Positions 10,629 to 20,957 are shown, counted from the stretch's first letter. The stretch is DNA of 64,000 nt from Oxalobacteraceae bacterium OTU3CINTB1 (GCA_024123955.1 CP099652.1:3224001-3288000); one strand, 5' to 3'. Notes: generated by a model not told the origin, from the letters alone. Numbers and translations: made by a program.

Positions 10629-11138
10629 ATGACCACCACTCCGGAAACCACCGAATCGTCCTGCACCAAAAAGTGCCTGGATATTCACGCGATCAAACAG
10701 TACCTGCCGCACCGTTATCCGATGCTGCTGGTCGACCGCGTGCTGGATTGGGAGGCCAACAAGCGCATCACGGCGATCAAGAACGTCACCGTCAACGAGG
10801 AATTCTTCAACGGCCACTTCCCGCACAAGCCGGTCATGCCGGGTGTGCTGATGATCGAGGCGATGGCGCAAACGGCGGCCATCCTGTCGTTCCTGTCGAT
10901 CGGCGTCAAGCCGGACGAGAACTCGGTGGTCTACTTCGTCGGCATCGACAACGCGCGCTTCAAGCGTCCGGTCGAACCGGGCGACCAGCTGGTGATGAAC
11001 GTCGAGATCCTGCGCCACGCGCGCGGCATCTGGAAGTACAAGGCCGTGGGCACGGTCGACGGCCAGCTCGCGCTCGAGGCGGAACTGATGTGCACCATCC
11101 GCAGCGCCGTCGACGCCAGCCAGCCTATGGGGAAGTAA
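10629..11138 (+). CDS. fabZ: 3-hydroxyacyl-[ACP] dehydratase FabZ
   Basis: Hot-dog-fold dehydratase of type II fatty acid synthesis. It competes with LpxA for hydroxyacyl-ACP, which explains its place between lpxD and lpxA. The 169 residues contain the active-site segment [19 protein letters not shown] (His and Glu) near residues 65-80 and the [14 protein letters not shown] motif near residue 25. The extra 20 or so N-terminal residues ([15 protein letters not shown]) are a Thr/Ser-rich extension beyond the roughly 145-150 usual. ATG 10629 is two bases after the lpxD stop. Confidence 0.97.
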   Translation: MTTTPETTESSCTKKCLDIHAIKQYLPHRYPMLLVDRVLDWEANKRITAIKNVTVNEEFFNGHFPHKPVMPGVLMIEAMAQTAAILSFLSIGVKPDENSVVYFVGIDNARFKRPVEPGDQLVMNVEILRHARGIWKYKAVGTVDGQLALEAELMCTIRSAVDASQPMGK

Positions 11139-11140
11139 GC

Positions 11141-11932
11141 ATGTCGAAGATTCACGCCACCGCCATCGTCGATCCCAAAGCGGAACTCGACAGCAGCGTC
11201 GAAGTCGGGCCGTACTCGGTCATCGGTCCGAACGTGCGCATCGGTTCGGGCACGGTCGTCGGCCCGCACGTGGTCATCGAAGGCCACACCAGCATCGGCA
11301 GCGACAACAAGTTTTTCCAGTTCTCGTCGATCGGCGCCGCGCCGCAGGACAAGAAGTGGTCGGGCGAACCGACCCGCCTGACCATCGGCGACCGCAACAC
11401 CATCCGCGAATTCTGCACCTTCAACACCGGCACGGTGCAGGACAAGGGCGTCACCTCGCTCGGCAACGACAACTGGATTTCCGCCTACGTGCACCTGGCG
11501 CACGACTGCCAGGTCGGCAGCAACACGATCTTCTCGAACAACGCGCAGATCGCCGGCCACGTCGAAATCGGCGACTGGGTGATCATGAGCGGCTTTGCCA
11601 ACGTCCACCAGTTCTGCAAGATCGGCGCGCACGCCTTCGTCGGCATGAGCACCTCGCTGACCCAGGACGTGCCGCCGTTCGTGCTGTTGAACGGTAACCC
11701 GGCGCAGGCGCACGGCGTCAATATCGAGGGTCTGAAGCGGCGCGGTTTCACGCGCGAGCAGATCAACGGCATCCGCACCGCGTACAAGCTGATTTACCGT
11801 TCCGGCTTGACCCTGGAAGAAGCCAAGGCGGCGCTGTTGGCGGAGGAAGAGGCGTCGCCGGCGGCGGTGGCCGAGCACATCCGGTCGATGCGCGAATTCC
11901 TCGGCGTCGCCAGCCGTGGCATCGTCCGCTGA
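11141..11932 (+). CDS. lpxA: UDP-N-acetylglucosamine O-acyltransferase
   Basis: First committed step of lipid A synthesis: 3-O-acylation of UDP-GlcNAc from hydroxyacyl-ACP in the cytoplasm. The 263 residues form a left-handed beta-helix of hexapeptide repeats from the N-terminus (IHATAIVDPKAELDSSVEVG). The catalytic His is in YVHLAHDCQVGSN near residue 124, and a helical C-terminal cap follows. ATG 11141 lies two bases after the fabZ stop and behind GGGGAAG. It is followed one base later by lpxB. Confidence 0.97.
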   Translation: MSKIHATAIVDPKAELDSSVEVGPYSVIGPNVRIGSGTVVGPHVVIEGHTSIGSDNKFFQFSSIGAAPQDKKWSGEPTRLTIGDRNTIREFCTFNTGTVQDKGVTSLGNDNWISAYVHLAHDCQVGSNTIFSNNAQIAGHVEIGDWVIMSGFANVHQFCKIGAHAFVGMSTSLTQDVPPFVLLNGNPAQAHGVNIEGLKRRGFTREQINGIRTAYKLIYRSGLTLEEAKAALLAEEEASPAAVAEHIRSMREFLGVASRGIVR

Positions 11933-11933
11933 C

Positions 11934-13094
11934 ATGACGCAGCCGGAACGACCGCCACTATCGCTGGCGGTTGTCGCCGGCGAGCCTTCGGGCGACGTGC
12001 TGGCCGCGCGCCTGTTATCGGGACTGCGCCCGCATCTGCCGGACGCGCGTTTCCACGGCATCGGCGGCGAGCAGATGATCGCGCAGGGTTTCGAATCGCA
12101 CTACCCGCTGGACACGCTGACGGTGCGCGGCCTGCTGGCCGTGATCCCGCGCTACCCCGAGATCAAACGCATCCAGAACGAATTGCGCGACCGCCTGCTG
12201 GCCGAGCGGCCGGCGGCCTTCATCGGCGCCGACTATCCCGGTTTTAACCTGGGACTGGAGATGCAGCTCAAGGAGGCGGGCATTCCGACCATCCACTACA
12301 TCGGGCCGCAGATCTGGGCCTGGCGCGGTGGCCGCATCAAGAAAATCATCAAGGCGGTGTCGCACATGCTGGTGGTCTTCCCGTTCGAGGAGGAGATCTA
12401 CCGCAAGGCGGGAGTGCCGGTCAGCTATGTCGGCCATCCGCTGGCCGAGCTGATACCGATGGCGCCGGACGAAGCGGGCGCGCGCCGCGTTCTGGGCCTG
12501 CCGGAAGATGCCAACGTCGTGACCATCATGCCCGGCAGCCGCATGTCGGAATTGAAGTACAACACGGCGGCCTTCATCGGCGCCGCCAAGCTGCTCAAGG
12601 AGCGCGACCGCTCGTTGCGCTTCGTCGCGCCGATGGCGGGCGAACGCCAGCGCCGGTACTTCCTCGAACTGGTGGCGCAGGCCGGCCTGCAGGACGTGGA
12701 AGTGCAGCTGCTGGACGGCCAGTCGCACACCGCCATCGCCGCGGCCGACGCCGTGCTGGTGGCGTCGGGAACGGCGTCGCTGGAGGTGGCGCTGTTCAAG
12801 AAGCCGATGGTCATTGCATACAAGATGATGGCGGCCGAATACCAGATCCTGCGCCACTTCGGCTACCAGCCGTGGATCGGATTGCCGAACATCCTGGCGC
12901 GCGAATTCCTGGTGCCGGAAATGGTGCAGCATGAGGCCAGCCCGCAGGGGCTGGCCGACGCCATGTGGAAGCAACTGAGCGACGTGCCGCATCGCCTCAA
13001 GCTGGTGCAGCGCTTCAGCGACATGCATCACAGCCTGCTGCGCAACAGCGCGGTGGAGAGCGCGGCGGCCGTGCTCAAGGTCATTTCAAGATAG
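11934..13094 (+). CDS. lpxB: Lipid-A-disaccharide synthase
   Basis: GT19 glycosyltransferase that joins UDP-2,3-diacylglucosamine and lipid X into the tetraacyl disaccharide of lipid A at the inner membrane face. The 386 residues start with SLAVVAGEPSGDVLAARL, the family signature. The HYIGPQIWAWRGGRIKKI and IMPGSRMSELKYN segments also match. ATG 11934 was chosen because it sits one base after the lpxA stop. A GTG at 11916 would add six residues and overlap lpxA. It ends the lpx block, nine bases before rnhB. Confidence 0.97.
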   Translation: MTQPERPPLSLAVVAGEPSGDVLAARLLSGLRPHLPDARFHGIGGEQMIAQGFESHYPLDTLTVRGLLAVIPRYPEIKRIQNELRDRLLAERPAAFIGADYPGFNLGLEMQLKEAGIPTIHYIGPQIWAWRGGRIKKIIKAVSHMLVVFPFEEEIYRKAGVPVSYVGHPLAELIPMAPDEAGARRVLGLPEDANVVTIMPGSRMSELKYNTAAFIGAAKLLKERDRSLRFVAPMAGERQRRYFLELVAQAGLQDVEVQLLDGQSHTAIAAADAVLVASGTASLEVALFKKPMVIAYKMMAAEYQILRHFGYQPWIGLPNILAREFLVPEMVQHEASPQGLADAMWKQLSDVPHRLKLVQRFSDMHHSLLRNSAVESAAAVLKVISR

Positions 13095-13103
13095 AGAATC
13101 AAC

Positions 13104-13817
13104 GTGAAAAATCAACATCCCGGTCTGTTCGACGATCTGCCCGATTCGGCCGACGAGATCATTTGCGGCGTCGATGAAGCCGGCCGCGGCCCGCTGGCCG
13201 GGCCGGTGTTCGCCGCCGCCGTCATCCTCGACGTCTCGCGGCCCATCGTCGGCTTGCGCGACTCGAAAAAGCTGACCGAAGCCAAACGCGATTTGCTCGC
13301 GCCGCTGATCAAGGCGCAGGCGCTGGCCTGGGCCATCGCCGAGGCGTCGGAAGAGGAAATCGACAAGCTCAATATCCTGCAGGCGTCGATGCTGGCGATG
13401 CGGCGCGCGGTGGAGGCGCTGAAGACCGTGCCGACCTTGGCCCTGATCGACGGTAACCGCTGCCCGGTCATGAAAATCCAGAGCATCGCCGTCATCGGCG
13501 GCGACGACAAGGTGGACGCGATTTCGGCGGCGTCGATCCTGGCCAAGACAGCGCGCGACGCCGCGCTGGTTGCGCTGCACGCGCAGTATCCGCATTACTG
13601 CTTCGACCAGCACAAGGGCTACGGCACGGCGCTGCACATGGAGCGCCTGCGCGAGCACGGCGCCTCGCCGGTGCACCGCCGCTCGTTCGCGCCGGTGCGC
13701 GAGGTGCTGGAGCTGCACGCGATGCGCAATGGCGTCGTCGTCGAGACCGTGAAAGTGACGCAAACGGTGCAAACCGCGTACACCATGGACTTGCTGCCCG
13801 CCGGAGGTTTCGCATGA
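13104..13817 (+). CDS. rnhB: Ribonuclease HII
   Basis: Cleaves RNA in RNA-DNA hybrids, including single ribonucleotides in DNA. The active-site acidic motif is seen in [15 protein letters not shown] near residues 22-36, with further conserved parts [10 protein letters not shown] and HKGYGT. The 237 residues are some 30 longer than usual, with a Val/Thr-rich tail after the core ([16 protein letters not shown]). The start is GTG at 13104 ([13 protein letters not shown] follows). It overlaps the next gene by four bases (ATGA), so the methyltransferase is translationally coupled. Confidence 0.96.
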   Translation: MKNQHPGLFDDLPDSADEIICGVDEAGRGPLAGPVFAAAVILDVSRPIVGLRDSKKLTEAKRDLLAPLIKAQALAWAIAEASEEEIDKLNILQASMLAMRRAVEALKTVPTLALIDGNRCPVMKIQSIAVIGGDDKVDAISAASILAKTARDAALVALHAQYPHYCFDQHKGYGTALHMERLREHGASPVHRRSFAPVREVLELHAMRNGVVVETVKVTQTVQTAYTMDLLPAGGFA

Positions 13818-14599
13818 AGACCATCACCTCGCGCGGCAACGCGCAATACAAGGAACTGGTCAAGCTGGCCGGCAGTTCGCAGGCGCGGCGCAAGTCCGGG
13901 CGCACCTTGCTGGACGGCGTGCATTTGTGCCAGGCCTATTTGCAGCTGCGCGGCCTGCCGGAGCAGTGTATCGTCAGCGAGACCGCCTTGCAGAACCCCG
14001 AAGTGATGGACATCGTCGGCCAGCTCGAGGCGAAGCACGCGCACGTGCTGGCGCTGCCCGATGCGTTGTACAACGCCGTCAGCCAGGTAGAACACGGCGT
14101 CGGCGTGATGTTCTCGGTGCAGACGCCGGAGCGCGCCGTCACCGAGCCGCTGGCCGTATCGGCGGTGCTGCTCGATAACGTGCAAGACCCCGGCAACGTC
14201 GGCTCCATCCTGCGCAGCGCGGCGGCGGCTGGCATCAAACAAGTCTACTGCAGCGCCGGCACCGCGTTCTGCTGGTCGCCGAAAGTGCTGCGAGCGGCGA
14301 TGGGGGCGCACTTCGTGCTCGATATATTCGAGAACGTCGACCTGGCCTCGTTGGTGTCCACGTCGAAGGTGACGTCGCTTGCGACCAGCGGCTACGCCAC
14401 GCAGCGCCTGTACGACGTCGATCTGCGGCAGCCGGTCGCGTGGCTGTTCGGCCATGAGGGGCAGGGCGTGGCGGACGATCTGCTATCGATGGCGACGCAC
14501 CAGGTGGTGATCCCGCATTTAGGCCAGGTGGAGTCGCTGAACGTCGCCGCATGCGCGGCGGTATGCTTTTTCGAACAAGTCAGGCAGAATCAACTGTAG
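13814..14599 (+). CDS. TrmH/SpoU-family RNA 2'-O-methyltransferase
   Basis: SAM-dependent 2'-O-ribose methyltransferase with the SPOUT trefoil knot, acting on rRNA or tRNA. An N-terminal substrate-binding domain ([18 protein letters not shown]) precedes the catalytic domain. The three SpoU motifs are visible: [17 protein letters not shown] near residue 118, FGHEGQGV near residue 214, and [18 protein letters not shown] near residue 233. The 261 residues resemble RlmB/TrmH-like 23S rRNA enzymes, but the target nucleotide cannot be read from sequence. It overlaps rnhB by four bases. Confidence 0.92.
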   Translation: MKTITSRGNAQYKELVKLAGSSQARRKSGRTLLDGVHLCQAYLQLRGLPEQCIVSETALQNPEVMDIVGQLEAKHAHVLALPDALYNAVSQVEHGVGVMFSVQTPERAVTEPLAVSAVLLDNVQDPGNVGSILRSAAAAGIKQVYCSAGTAFCWSPKVLRAAMGAHFVLDIFENVDLASLVSTSKVTSLATSGYATQRLYDVDLRQPVAWLFGHEGQGVADDLLSMATHQVVIPHLGQVESLNVAACAAVCFFEQVRQNQL

Positions 14600-14619
14600 A
14601 ACGTTTGATCGGAGCCGTC

Positions 14620-15819
14620 ATGGATATCGCGCAGTTGCACTTTCTTGTAGCGGAAGGGGATCAAGTACAACGACACGCGCTGGCCGATATCCTGGTTCAC
14701 CTGGGCGTGGGCCGGATCACGCAGGCGCCCGACGGCTACACGGCACTGCGCCATTTCAGCGCCGGCATCACGCCTCCGGTTGATATCGCCATCCTCGACC
14801 TGGCGCTGCCGGGCATGGACGCGCTGGAGCTCATACGCCGGCTGGGTGAGGCGAAAAGCACGGCCGGCATCATCATCGTCGGCGCGCAAACCAACGCGGT
14901 GCTGTTCTCGGTCGAGACCATGGCCGACGCCTACGGTGTCAATGTTCTCGGCGCGATCGGCAAGCCGGTCATCGGCAGCCGCCTCGAAGCGCTGGTAGCC
15001 AACTATTTGCATCGCCCGGAACCCCACGCCGCCACCGCCAAGGTGCATCCGATGTCGTTCGCCGAAGTGGGCGCCGGATTGCAGGCGCGCGAATTCGATC
15101 CCCACTTCCAGCCCAAGATAGAACTGGAAACGGGGCAGGTCCAGGGCCTGGAAATGTTCGCGCGCTGGCGCCATCCGCTGCATGGCGTACTGGGGCCGGC
15201 ATCGTTCATGCCGGCGCTGGAGCAGAACCGGCGCATCGACTTTCTTGACTGGAGCATGATCGAAAAGTCGGTCGGCGCCTGCCGCACCCTGCACGACCAA
15301 GGCATCCCGATCTCGTTTTCGATCAACGTCGATCAAAGCACGCTAGCGCACCCTCAATTCATGGAGCAGATCGCGGCGTGCCTTACGCGGCACAGCATCC
15401 TGCCCGACTACATCACCTTCGAGATGACCGAATCGTCGGTGCTGACCACCGACCCGCACTTCCTCGAGCGGCTGCTGCGGCTGCGGATGAAAGGCTTCGG
15501 CCTTGCCATCGACGATTACGGCACGGGGCGCAGCAATTTGCAGCTGCTGGCGCGCATCCCGTTCTCCGAACTGAAGATCGACCGCAGCTTCGTCGACGGC
15601 GCCTCCAAGAAGCAAGCGATAGGAACGGTGCTGCGCTCCTGCCTCGGCCTGGCGCGCAGCCTGGACCGGCGCTCGGTGGCAGTCGGCGTCGAAACCAAGC
15701 AGGACTGGGACTTCCTGCAAGGGCTGGGCTGCACCTACGCCCAAGGTTACTACATCGCCAAACCGATGCCGGTCGAAGAATTCCCCGCCTGGCTCGCCGA
15801 CTGGCAGCACTTCTTCTAG
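14620..15819 (+). CDS. Response regulator with EAL (c-di-GMP phosphodiesterase-like) output
   Basis: REC-EAL protein of 399 residues. The receiver domain (about 1-130) has acidic residues at 12-14, a phospho-acceptor Asp at about 60 (AILDLALPGMD) and the Lys of the GKP motif. The EAL domain (about 145-390) keeps the Asn in FSINVDQST, the Glu in TFEMTESS, and DDYGTG followed by KIDRSFV and GVETKQD. Its signature motif reads EMF (GLEMFARWRHP) instead of EAL, keeping the metal-binding Glu. Hydrolysis of c-di-GMP is therefore plausible but not certain. ATG 14620 follows GGAG with five-base spacing. No histidine kinase lies next to it. Confidence 0.9.
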   Translation: MDIAQLHFLVAEGDQVQRHALADILVHLGVGRITQAPDGYTALRHFSAGITPPVDIAILDLALPGMDALELIRRLGEAKSTAGIIIVGAQTNAVLFSVETMADAYGVNVLGAIGKPVIGSRLEALVANYLHRPEPHAATAKVHPMSFAEVGAGLQAREFDPHFQPKIELETGQVQGLEMFARWRHPLHGVLGPASFMPALEQNRRIDFLDWSMIEKSVGACRTLHDQGIPISFSINVDQSTLAHPQFMEQIAACLTRHSILPDYITFEMTESSVLTTDPHFLERLLRLRMKGFGLAIDDYGTGRSNLQLLARIPFSELKIDRSFVDGASKKQAIGTVLRSCLGLARSLDRRSVAVGVETKQDWDFLQGLGCTYAQGYYIAKPMPVEEFPAWLADWQHFF

Positions 15820-15824
15820 AACGG

Positions 15825-16874
15825 CTATTTCGCGGCGTTGAGCATGCCGGTGAACGCCGGCTTGGGCTTTTGCTGGCGGTCGAACAGCAGCGGCGAGTCG
15901 TGGCGGCCTTCGTACTCGCCGTGATTGAGCCAGGTGTGGCTGTCGGAGATGCCCCACAGCGTCACCGCGCGCAGGTCGGGATGCGCCAGGAAGACCTTCA
16001 TCAGCGCCGCATAGCGTTCGCCCTGCAATTGCAGCAGTTTTTCCTCGGTGTCCGACAGCGACTTGGCTTGATACCGGTACAAGCTCACATCCAGCTCGGT
16101 GACCTGGTTCTCCAGGCCTAACTGAGCGAAGCTGGTCAGCGATTTATCGATCGATTCCCCTGACGGGCTGAATACCGAAACGTGCATCTGATGCCCGACA
16201 CCGTGCACCGGCACGCCTCGTTCGAGCAATCCCTTGACGATCCGTTCCAGGCACTGGCGCTTGGCCGGTTCCTCGGTCGAATAGTCATTGATATACAGCC
16301 GCGCCTTCGGATCGGCCGCATGGGCGTAGCGGAAGGCCTGCTCGATATACGCGTCACCTGTCGCGGCAAACCATTTGTCCTTGCGCAGGCAGTTGGGCTG
16401 CTTCTCGTCGATGACTTCATTGACCACATCCCAGGCGTACACCGCGCCTTTGTAGCGGCCGACGACCGTGTCGATATGCGACTTCAAACGCGCCAGCACC
16501 AGATCGCGCGACGCCGGTTTGCCTTCCCTGTCGGTCCACATCCATTCTGGCGTGCGCAGATGCCACAGCAGCGTGTGGCCGCGCATCGCCATGCCGCGTC
16601 CCTGCGCGTAGGCCACCAGCTTGTCGGCGGGCGCGAAATTGTATGCGCCTTCCTTGGGCTGGATATCGGCCGGCTTCATGACGTTTTCGGCGACGATGCT
16701 GTTGAAGTGCGCCGCCAGCAGCGGCGCTTCGGTGGACGTCAATTGCGACGGCTCGATGGCGGCGCCGATCGTCAGCCGGCCCGCGTAGGCTTTCGCCAAA
16801 GAGGGCGTCTCCTGCGCGGCCCCGTTTAAAACAACAGTCCCCAACAGCATGGTCAACGCGGCGCGGCCGATCAT
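15825..16874 (-). CDS. Secreted endo-1,4-beta-xylanase, GH10
   Basis: GH10 xylanase, which cleaves internal beta-1,4-xylosidic bonds. The 349 residues carry an N-terminal signal peptide (to about residue 20, GAAQ). The retaining catalytic pair is Glu153 in WDVVNEVID (acid/base) and Glu260 in VTELDVSLY (nucleophile). RGHTLLWHLRTPEW is the conserved subsite motif. ATG 16874 is one base after the ppsR stop, with a GGGAG ribosome site inside the ppsR tail, so it reads as a second gene of the ppsR transcript. This is an odd partner, since ppsR is normally alone. It converges on the EAL gene with five bases between. Confidence 0.95.
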   Translation of the reverse strand: MIGRAALTMLLGTVVLNGAAQETPSLAKAYAGRLTIGAAIEPSQLTSTEAPLLAAHFNSIVAENVMKPADIQPKEGAYNFAPADKLVAYAQGRGMAMRGHTLLWHLRTPEWMWTDREGKPASRDLVLARLKSHIDTVVGRYKGAVYAWDVVNEVIDEKQPNCLRKDKWFAATGDAYIEQAFRYAHAADPKARLYINDYSTEEPAKRQCLERIVKGLLERGVPVHGVGHQMHVSVFSPSGESIDKSLTSFAQLGLENQVTELDVSLYRYQAKSLSDTEEKLLQLQGERYAALMKVFLAHPDLRAVTLWGISDSHTWLNHGEYEGRHDSPLLFDRQQKPKPAFTGMLNAAK

Positions 16875-16875
16875 G

Positions 16876-17724
16876 TCAGTACTCCCGACGGTTAGGTTTG
16901 ATCTCTTGCAGGATCGTGGTCGAAATCTCCTCGATCGACTTGGTGGTCGACGACAGCCAGCGGATGCCTTCGCGCTTCATCATCATTTCCGCCTCGTTGA
17001 CCTCATAGCGGCAGTTCTCGATCGACGCGTACTTGCTGCCGGCGCGGCGTTCGTTGCGGATCTCGGCCAGGCGCTCCGGCGTGATCGTCAGGCCGAAAAT
17101 CTTCGGCTTGAAGTCGTACAACGACGACGGCAGCTTGCCGCGCTCGAAATCGTCCGGGATCAGCGGATAGTTGGCCGCCTTGATCCCGTACTGCATGGCC
17201 AGATACAAACTGGTTGGCGTCTTGCCCGAGCGCGAAACGCCCACCAGGATCACGTCGGCCGAGGCCAGGTTCTTGTGCGATTGGCCGTCGTCGTGCGCCA
17301 GCGAGAAGTTGATCGCCTCGATGCGGTTTTTGTATTCTTCGCTGTCGACGATGTTATGCGAACGGCCGATGGTGTGCGTCGATTTGACATTCAATTCTTG
17401 TTCCAGCGGGGCAACAAAAGTCTGGAACAAGTCCATATACATGCCTTTGCAGGCGCGGATCACGTCCGACAACTGCGTCTGCACCAGGGTCGAAAAAATG
17501 ATCGGACGTTGACCGTCGGTTGCAAAAGCCTCGTTGATCTTGCGCGCCGCGTCGTGCGCCTTGTCCAGGGTATCGATGAACGGCAGGCGCACCTGGCGGA
17601 AGCGCAGCTCGAACTGGGTCAGGACCGAGTGACCAAAAGTTTCAGCCGTGATGCCGGTGCCGTCCGAGACGAAGAACACGGTGCGGGCGGACGACGGCAG
17701 GGGAGGACGTTGTTCTTGTGTCAT
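16876..17724 (-). CDS. ppsR: Phosphoenolpyruvate synthase regulatory protein (bifunctional kinase/pyrophosphorylase)
   Basis: Switches PEP synthase off and on: ADP-dependent phosphorylation of a Thr on the His-phosphorylated enzyme, and Pi-dependent dephosphorylation. The 282 residues start the domain with [19 protein letters not shown] and carry the P-loop GVSRSGKT at residues 162-169. The C-terminal segment NPRYEV-like ([11 protein letters not shown]) is conserved. It is divergent from its target ppsA, 174 bp away, which is the usual arrangement. The xylanase gene follows with one base between. Confidence 0.97.
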   Translation of the reverse strand: MTQEQRPPLPSSARTVFFVSDGTGITAETFGHSVLTQFELRFRQVRLPFIDTLDKAHDAARKINEAFATDGQRPIIFSTLVQTQLSDVIRACKGMYMDLFQTFVAPLEQELNVKSTHTIGRSHNIVDSEEYKNRIEAINFSLAHDDGQSHKNLASADVILVGVSRSGKTPTSLYLAMQYGIKAANYPLIPDDFERGKLPSSLYDFKPKIFGLTITPERLAEIRNERRAGSKYASIENCRYEVNEAEMMMKREGIRWLSSTTKSIEEISTTILQEIKPNRREY

Positions 17725-17836
17725 GTGATGTAAGCCTGTCAGGATTGTGAATCGTCAATTTGGGCCGCAAGCTGTAGAATGGACGCCATAGGTAAGATTG
17801 TGCTGCACGACGACCAGAATAACAAGAATGAAACAC

Positions 17837-17853
17837 TGTACCGGGAAGGTACA
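17837..17853. repeat. Inverted repeat in the ppsA leader
   Basis: TGTACC (17837-17842) and GGTACA (17848-17853) flank five bases, 46 bp before the ppsA start. It may be an operator or a small leader hairpin in the ppsR-ppsA divergent region. No regulator can be named. Confidence 0.3.
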
Positions 17854-17898
17854 CGTCTGCGCACCGCCGCAAGATTTCTATCATCAAAAGGTGTCAAT

Positions 17899-20328
17899 AT
17901 GTCTAACGCAGCATTGAAGGAGCAAAATAACGAAGCGGTTTACGTCGCATCGTTCGAAAATTTGCGCATGACGGATGTCGAATCCGTCGGCGGCAAAAAC
18001 GCCTCGCTGGGCGAAATGATCAGCCAACTGGCGGAAGCCGGTGTGCGTGTTCCGGGCGGCTTCGCCACCACGGCGCAGGCGTTCCGTGACTTCCTGTCGC
18101 ATAGCGTCGACGGCGGCAAGCCGCTGGCCGAGCGCATCGCCGACCGCCTCGCCGATTTGAACATCGACGACGTGCGCTCGCTGGCGCAAGCGGGCGCCGA
18201 GATCCGTCAATGGATCGTCGAAACCCCGTTCCAGCCACGCCTGCAGCAGGAAATCGAGACCTTCTACGACAAACTGGTGGCCGATTCGAGCACCGAAATG
18301 TCGTTTGCCGTGCGTTCGTCGGCCACCGCCGAGGATTTGCCGGACGCCTCGTTCGCCGGCCAGCAGGAGACCTTCCTCAACGTCGTCGGCATCGACAATG
18401 TGCTCGACGCGATGAAGCACGTCTTCGCTTCGCTGTACAACGACCGCGCGATTTCGTACCGTGTCCACAAAGGCTTCACCCACGCCGAAGTGGCCTTGTC
18501 GGCCGGCGTGCAGCGCATGGTCCGTTCCGACCTGGGCGCGGCCGGCGTGATGTTCACCATCGATACCGAATCCGGCTTCAAGGACGTGGTCTTCGTCACC
18601 TCCAGCTATGGCCTGGGCGAGACGGTGGTGCAGGGCGCGGTCAATCCGGATGAATTCTACGTCCACAAACCGATGCTGGAAAAAGGCAAATCGCCGGTCA
18701 TCCGCCGCAACATCGGCTCCAAGCTGCTGAAGATGGAGTTCACCAACGAAGCCAAGGCTGGCCGCTCGGTCAAGACCGTTGACGTTCCTGTCGAAATGCG
18801 CAACCGCTACTCGCTGAACGACACCGAAGTGGTGGAACTGGCCAAGTACGCCGTCATCATCGAGAACCACTACGGCCGTCCGATGGACATCGAGTGGGGC
18901 AAGGATGGCCGCGACGGCAAACTGTATATCCTGCAGGCGCGTCCTGAAACCGTTAAATCGCAGCAGAAGGCGACCGACGTGCAGCAGCGCTTCAAACTGA
19001 AATCGAGCGGCACCGTGCTGACCTCGGGCCGCGCGATCGGCCAGAAGATCGGCGCCGGTCCCGTGCGCGTGATCCACGACCCGGCCGACATGGAACGCGT
19101 GCAGCCGGGCGACGTGCTGGTGGCCGACATGACCGATCCTAATTGGGAACCGGTCATGAAGCGCGCCTCGGCGATCGTCACCAATCGCGGCGGCCGTACC
19201 TGCCACGCGGCGATCATCGCCCGCGAGCTGGGCGTGCCCGCGGTCGTCGGTTGCGGCGACGCCACCGAGATCCTGAAAGATGGCACCTTCGTCACCGTGT
19301 CCTGCGCCGAAGGCGACGAGGGCAAGATCTACGACGGCCTGCTGGAAACGGAAGTTTCCGAAGTGGCGCGCGGCGAACTGCCCAAGCTGTCGACCAAGAT
19401 CATGCTCAACGTCGGCAATCCGCAGCTGGCGTTCGACTTCCAGTCGGTGCCGAACGCCGGCGTCGGCCTGGCGCGTCTGGAATTCATCATCAACAACAAC
19501 ATCGGCGTTCACCCGAAAGCGATTCTGGAATACCCGAACATCGATGCGGACCTGAAAAAAGCGGTGGAGTCGGTCGCGCGCGGCCACGCCTCGCCGAAGG
19601 CCTTCTACGTCGACAAGCTGGCCGAGGGTATCGCCACCATCGCCGCCGCGTTCTGGCCAAAACCGGTGATCGTGCGCCTGTCCGACTTCAAGTCGAACGA
19701 GTACAAAAAGCTGATCGGCGGTTCGCGCTACGAGCCGGACGAGGAAAATCCGATGCTGGGCTTCCGCGGCGCGGCGCGTTACCTGGCCGAGGACTTCGCC
19801 GGCGCGTTCGAAATGGAATGCCAGGCGATGAAGCGCGTGCGTAACGACATGGGCCTGACCAACGTCGAGATCATGGTGCCGTTCGTGCGTACGCTGGGCC
19901 AGGCCGAGAAGGTCGTCAACCTGCTGGCCAAGAACGGTTTGGTTCGCGGCGAAAACGAACTGCGTCTGATCATGATGTGCGAAGTGCCGTCCAACGCGAT
20001 CCTCGCCGACCAGTTCCTGGAGCACTTCGACGGCTTCTCGATCGGTTCCAACGATCTGACCCAGCTGACCCTGGGCCTGGACCGCGACTCGGGCATGGCG
20101 CTGCTGGCGGCGGACTTCGACGAGCGCGATCCGGCCGTCAAAGCGCTGCTGTCGCTGGCGATCAAGGCGTGCCGCGCGCAGGGCAAATACATCGGCATTT
20201 GCGGCCAGGGTCCTTCCGACCATCCGGACTTCGCGGTCTGGCTGATGGAGCAGGGCATCGAGTCGATGTCGTTGAATCCGGACTCGGTGATCGACACGTG
20301 GCAGAAGCTGGCCGCGCTGCAGAAATAA
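17899..20328 (+). CDS. ppsA: Phosphoenolpyruvate synthase
   Basis: Makes PEP from pyruvate and ATP (to AMP and Pi), the entry to gluconeogenesis. The 809 residues have the ATP-grasp nucleotide domain first ([32 protein letters not shown]). The swivelling His domain follows with [15 protein letters not shown] (catalytic His), then the C-terminal PEP/pyruvate barrel with [17 protein letters not shown] and the Cys of [12 protein letters not shown] 17899 was chosen because [10 protein letters not shown] and an AAAGG site fit; the frame is open 40 codons further up but that part is leader. It is regulated post-translationally by the neighbouring PpsR. Confidence 0.97.
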   Translation: MSNAALKEQNNEAVYVASFENLRMTDVESVGGKNASLGEMISQLAEAGVRVPGGFATTAQAFRDFLSHSVDGGKPLAERIADRLADLNIDDVRSLAQAGAEIRQWIVETPFQPRLQQEIETFYDKLVADSSTEMSFAVRSSATAEDLPDASFAGQQETFLNVVGIDNVLDAMKHVFASLYNDRAISYRVHKGFTHAEVALSAGVQRMVRSDLGAAGVMFTIDTESGFKDVVFVTSSYGLGETVVQGAVNPDEFYVHKPMLEKGKSPVIRRNIGSKLLKMEFTNEAKAGRSVKTVDVPVEMRNRYSLNDTEVVELAKYAVIIENHYGRPMDIEWGKDGRDGKLYILQARPETVKSQQKATDVQQRFKLKSSGTVLTSGRAIGQKIGAGPVRVIHDPADMERVQPGDVLVADMTDPNWEPVMKRASAIVTNRGGRTCHAAIIARELGVPAVVGCGDATEILKDGTFVTVSCAEGDEGKIYDGLLETEVSEVARGELPKLSTKIMLNVGNPQLAFDFQSVPNAGVGLARLEFIINNNIGVHPKAILEYPNIDADLKKAVESVARGHASPKAFYVDKLAEGIATIAAAFWPKPVIVRLSDFKSNEYKKLIGGSRYEPDEENPMLGFRGAARYLAEDFAGAFEMECQAMKRVRNDMGLTNVEIMVPFVRTLGQAEKVVNLLAKNGLVRGENELRLIMMCEVPSNAILADQFLEHFDGFSIGSNDLTQLTLGLDRDSGMALLAADFDERDPAVKALLSLAIKACRAQGKYIGICGQGPSDHPDFAVWLMEQGIESMSLNPDSVIDTWQKLAALQK

Positions 20329-20417
20329 GAATAAAGTTTGACGCAGGCTGAAAATGGTATAGACTGGAGTTGTCGAATTTAGTTGCAAAATACTCTATCA
20401 ATACATTCTGTCCTGCT

Positions 20418-20460
20418 GCAAAAACCCTCGTGTCCCACTCCGGGAAGCGGGGGTTTTTGC
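20418..20460 (+). terminator. Terminator after ppsA
   Basis: GCAAAAACCC (from 20418) pairs with GGGGTTTTTGC (to 20460) around a 22-nt inner region. The T run inside the right arm makes it a usable intrinsic terminator about 90 bases after the ppsA stop. It could work in both directions. Confidence 0.65.
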
Positions 20461-20502
20461 ATTTTTCAACCGTCTTTGATGTACGCACAGAAGGAGATCA
20501 TC

Positions 20503-20934
20503 ATGGCTGAGTGGAGTTACTGGCTCGTCGCCGCCGGCGCGGCCGTCATCGTGGAACTGTTCATCGGCACGTTCTATCTGCTGATGATCGCGATCGGCCT
20601 TGCCGCCGGCGCGCTGGTGGCGCTGTTGGGCCTTGGCGTGGCCGCGCAGACGCTGGTGGCAGCGCTGGTGGGCGTGGGCGCCACCGTCGCCCTGCGCCGC
20701 AGCCGTTTCGGCCGAACCGGCGGCCAGGTGCGCGCCGAGCGCGATCCCAACGTCAATATGGATATCGGCCAGACGGTCAATGTGCCGGCATGGCAGGATG
20801 GTTCGGCGCGCGTGATGTATCGCGGCGCCTTGTGGGACGTGGAGCTCGATCGCAGCGCGTCGGGTCCCAACCCCGCGCCGGGCCAATACAAAATATGCGA
20901 AGTGCGCGGCAGCCGGCTGATTGTGGCCGGCTAA
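20503..20934 (+). CDS. NfeD-like C-terminal domain membrane protein
   Basis: Short NfeD/YbbJ-type protein of 143 residues: two to three hydrophobic helices (about 6-65), then a small OB-fold domain (about 80-143, with VMYRGALWDVELD and CEVRGSRLIVAG). Such proteins pair with SPFH/stomatin proteins and are thought to act together in membrane microdomains or membrane-protein quality control. The partner gene follows 23 bp downstream. ATG 20503 is preceded by AAGGAGATCATC; the frame is open upstream through the terminator, so a longer form is unlikely. Confidence 0.9.
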   Translation: MAEWSYWLVAAGAAVIVELFIGTFYLLMIAIGLAAGALVALLGLGVAAQTLVAALVGVGATVALRRSRFGRTGGQVRAERDPNVNMDIGQTVNVPAWQDGSARVMYRGALWDVELDRSASGPNPAPGQYKICEVRGSRLIVAG

Positions 20935-20957
20935 GATTCATTCACTGGAGAGTTTAG

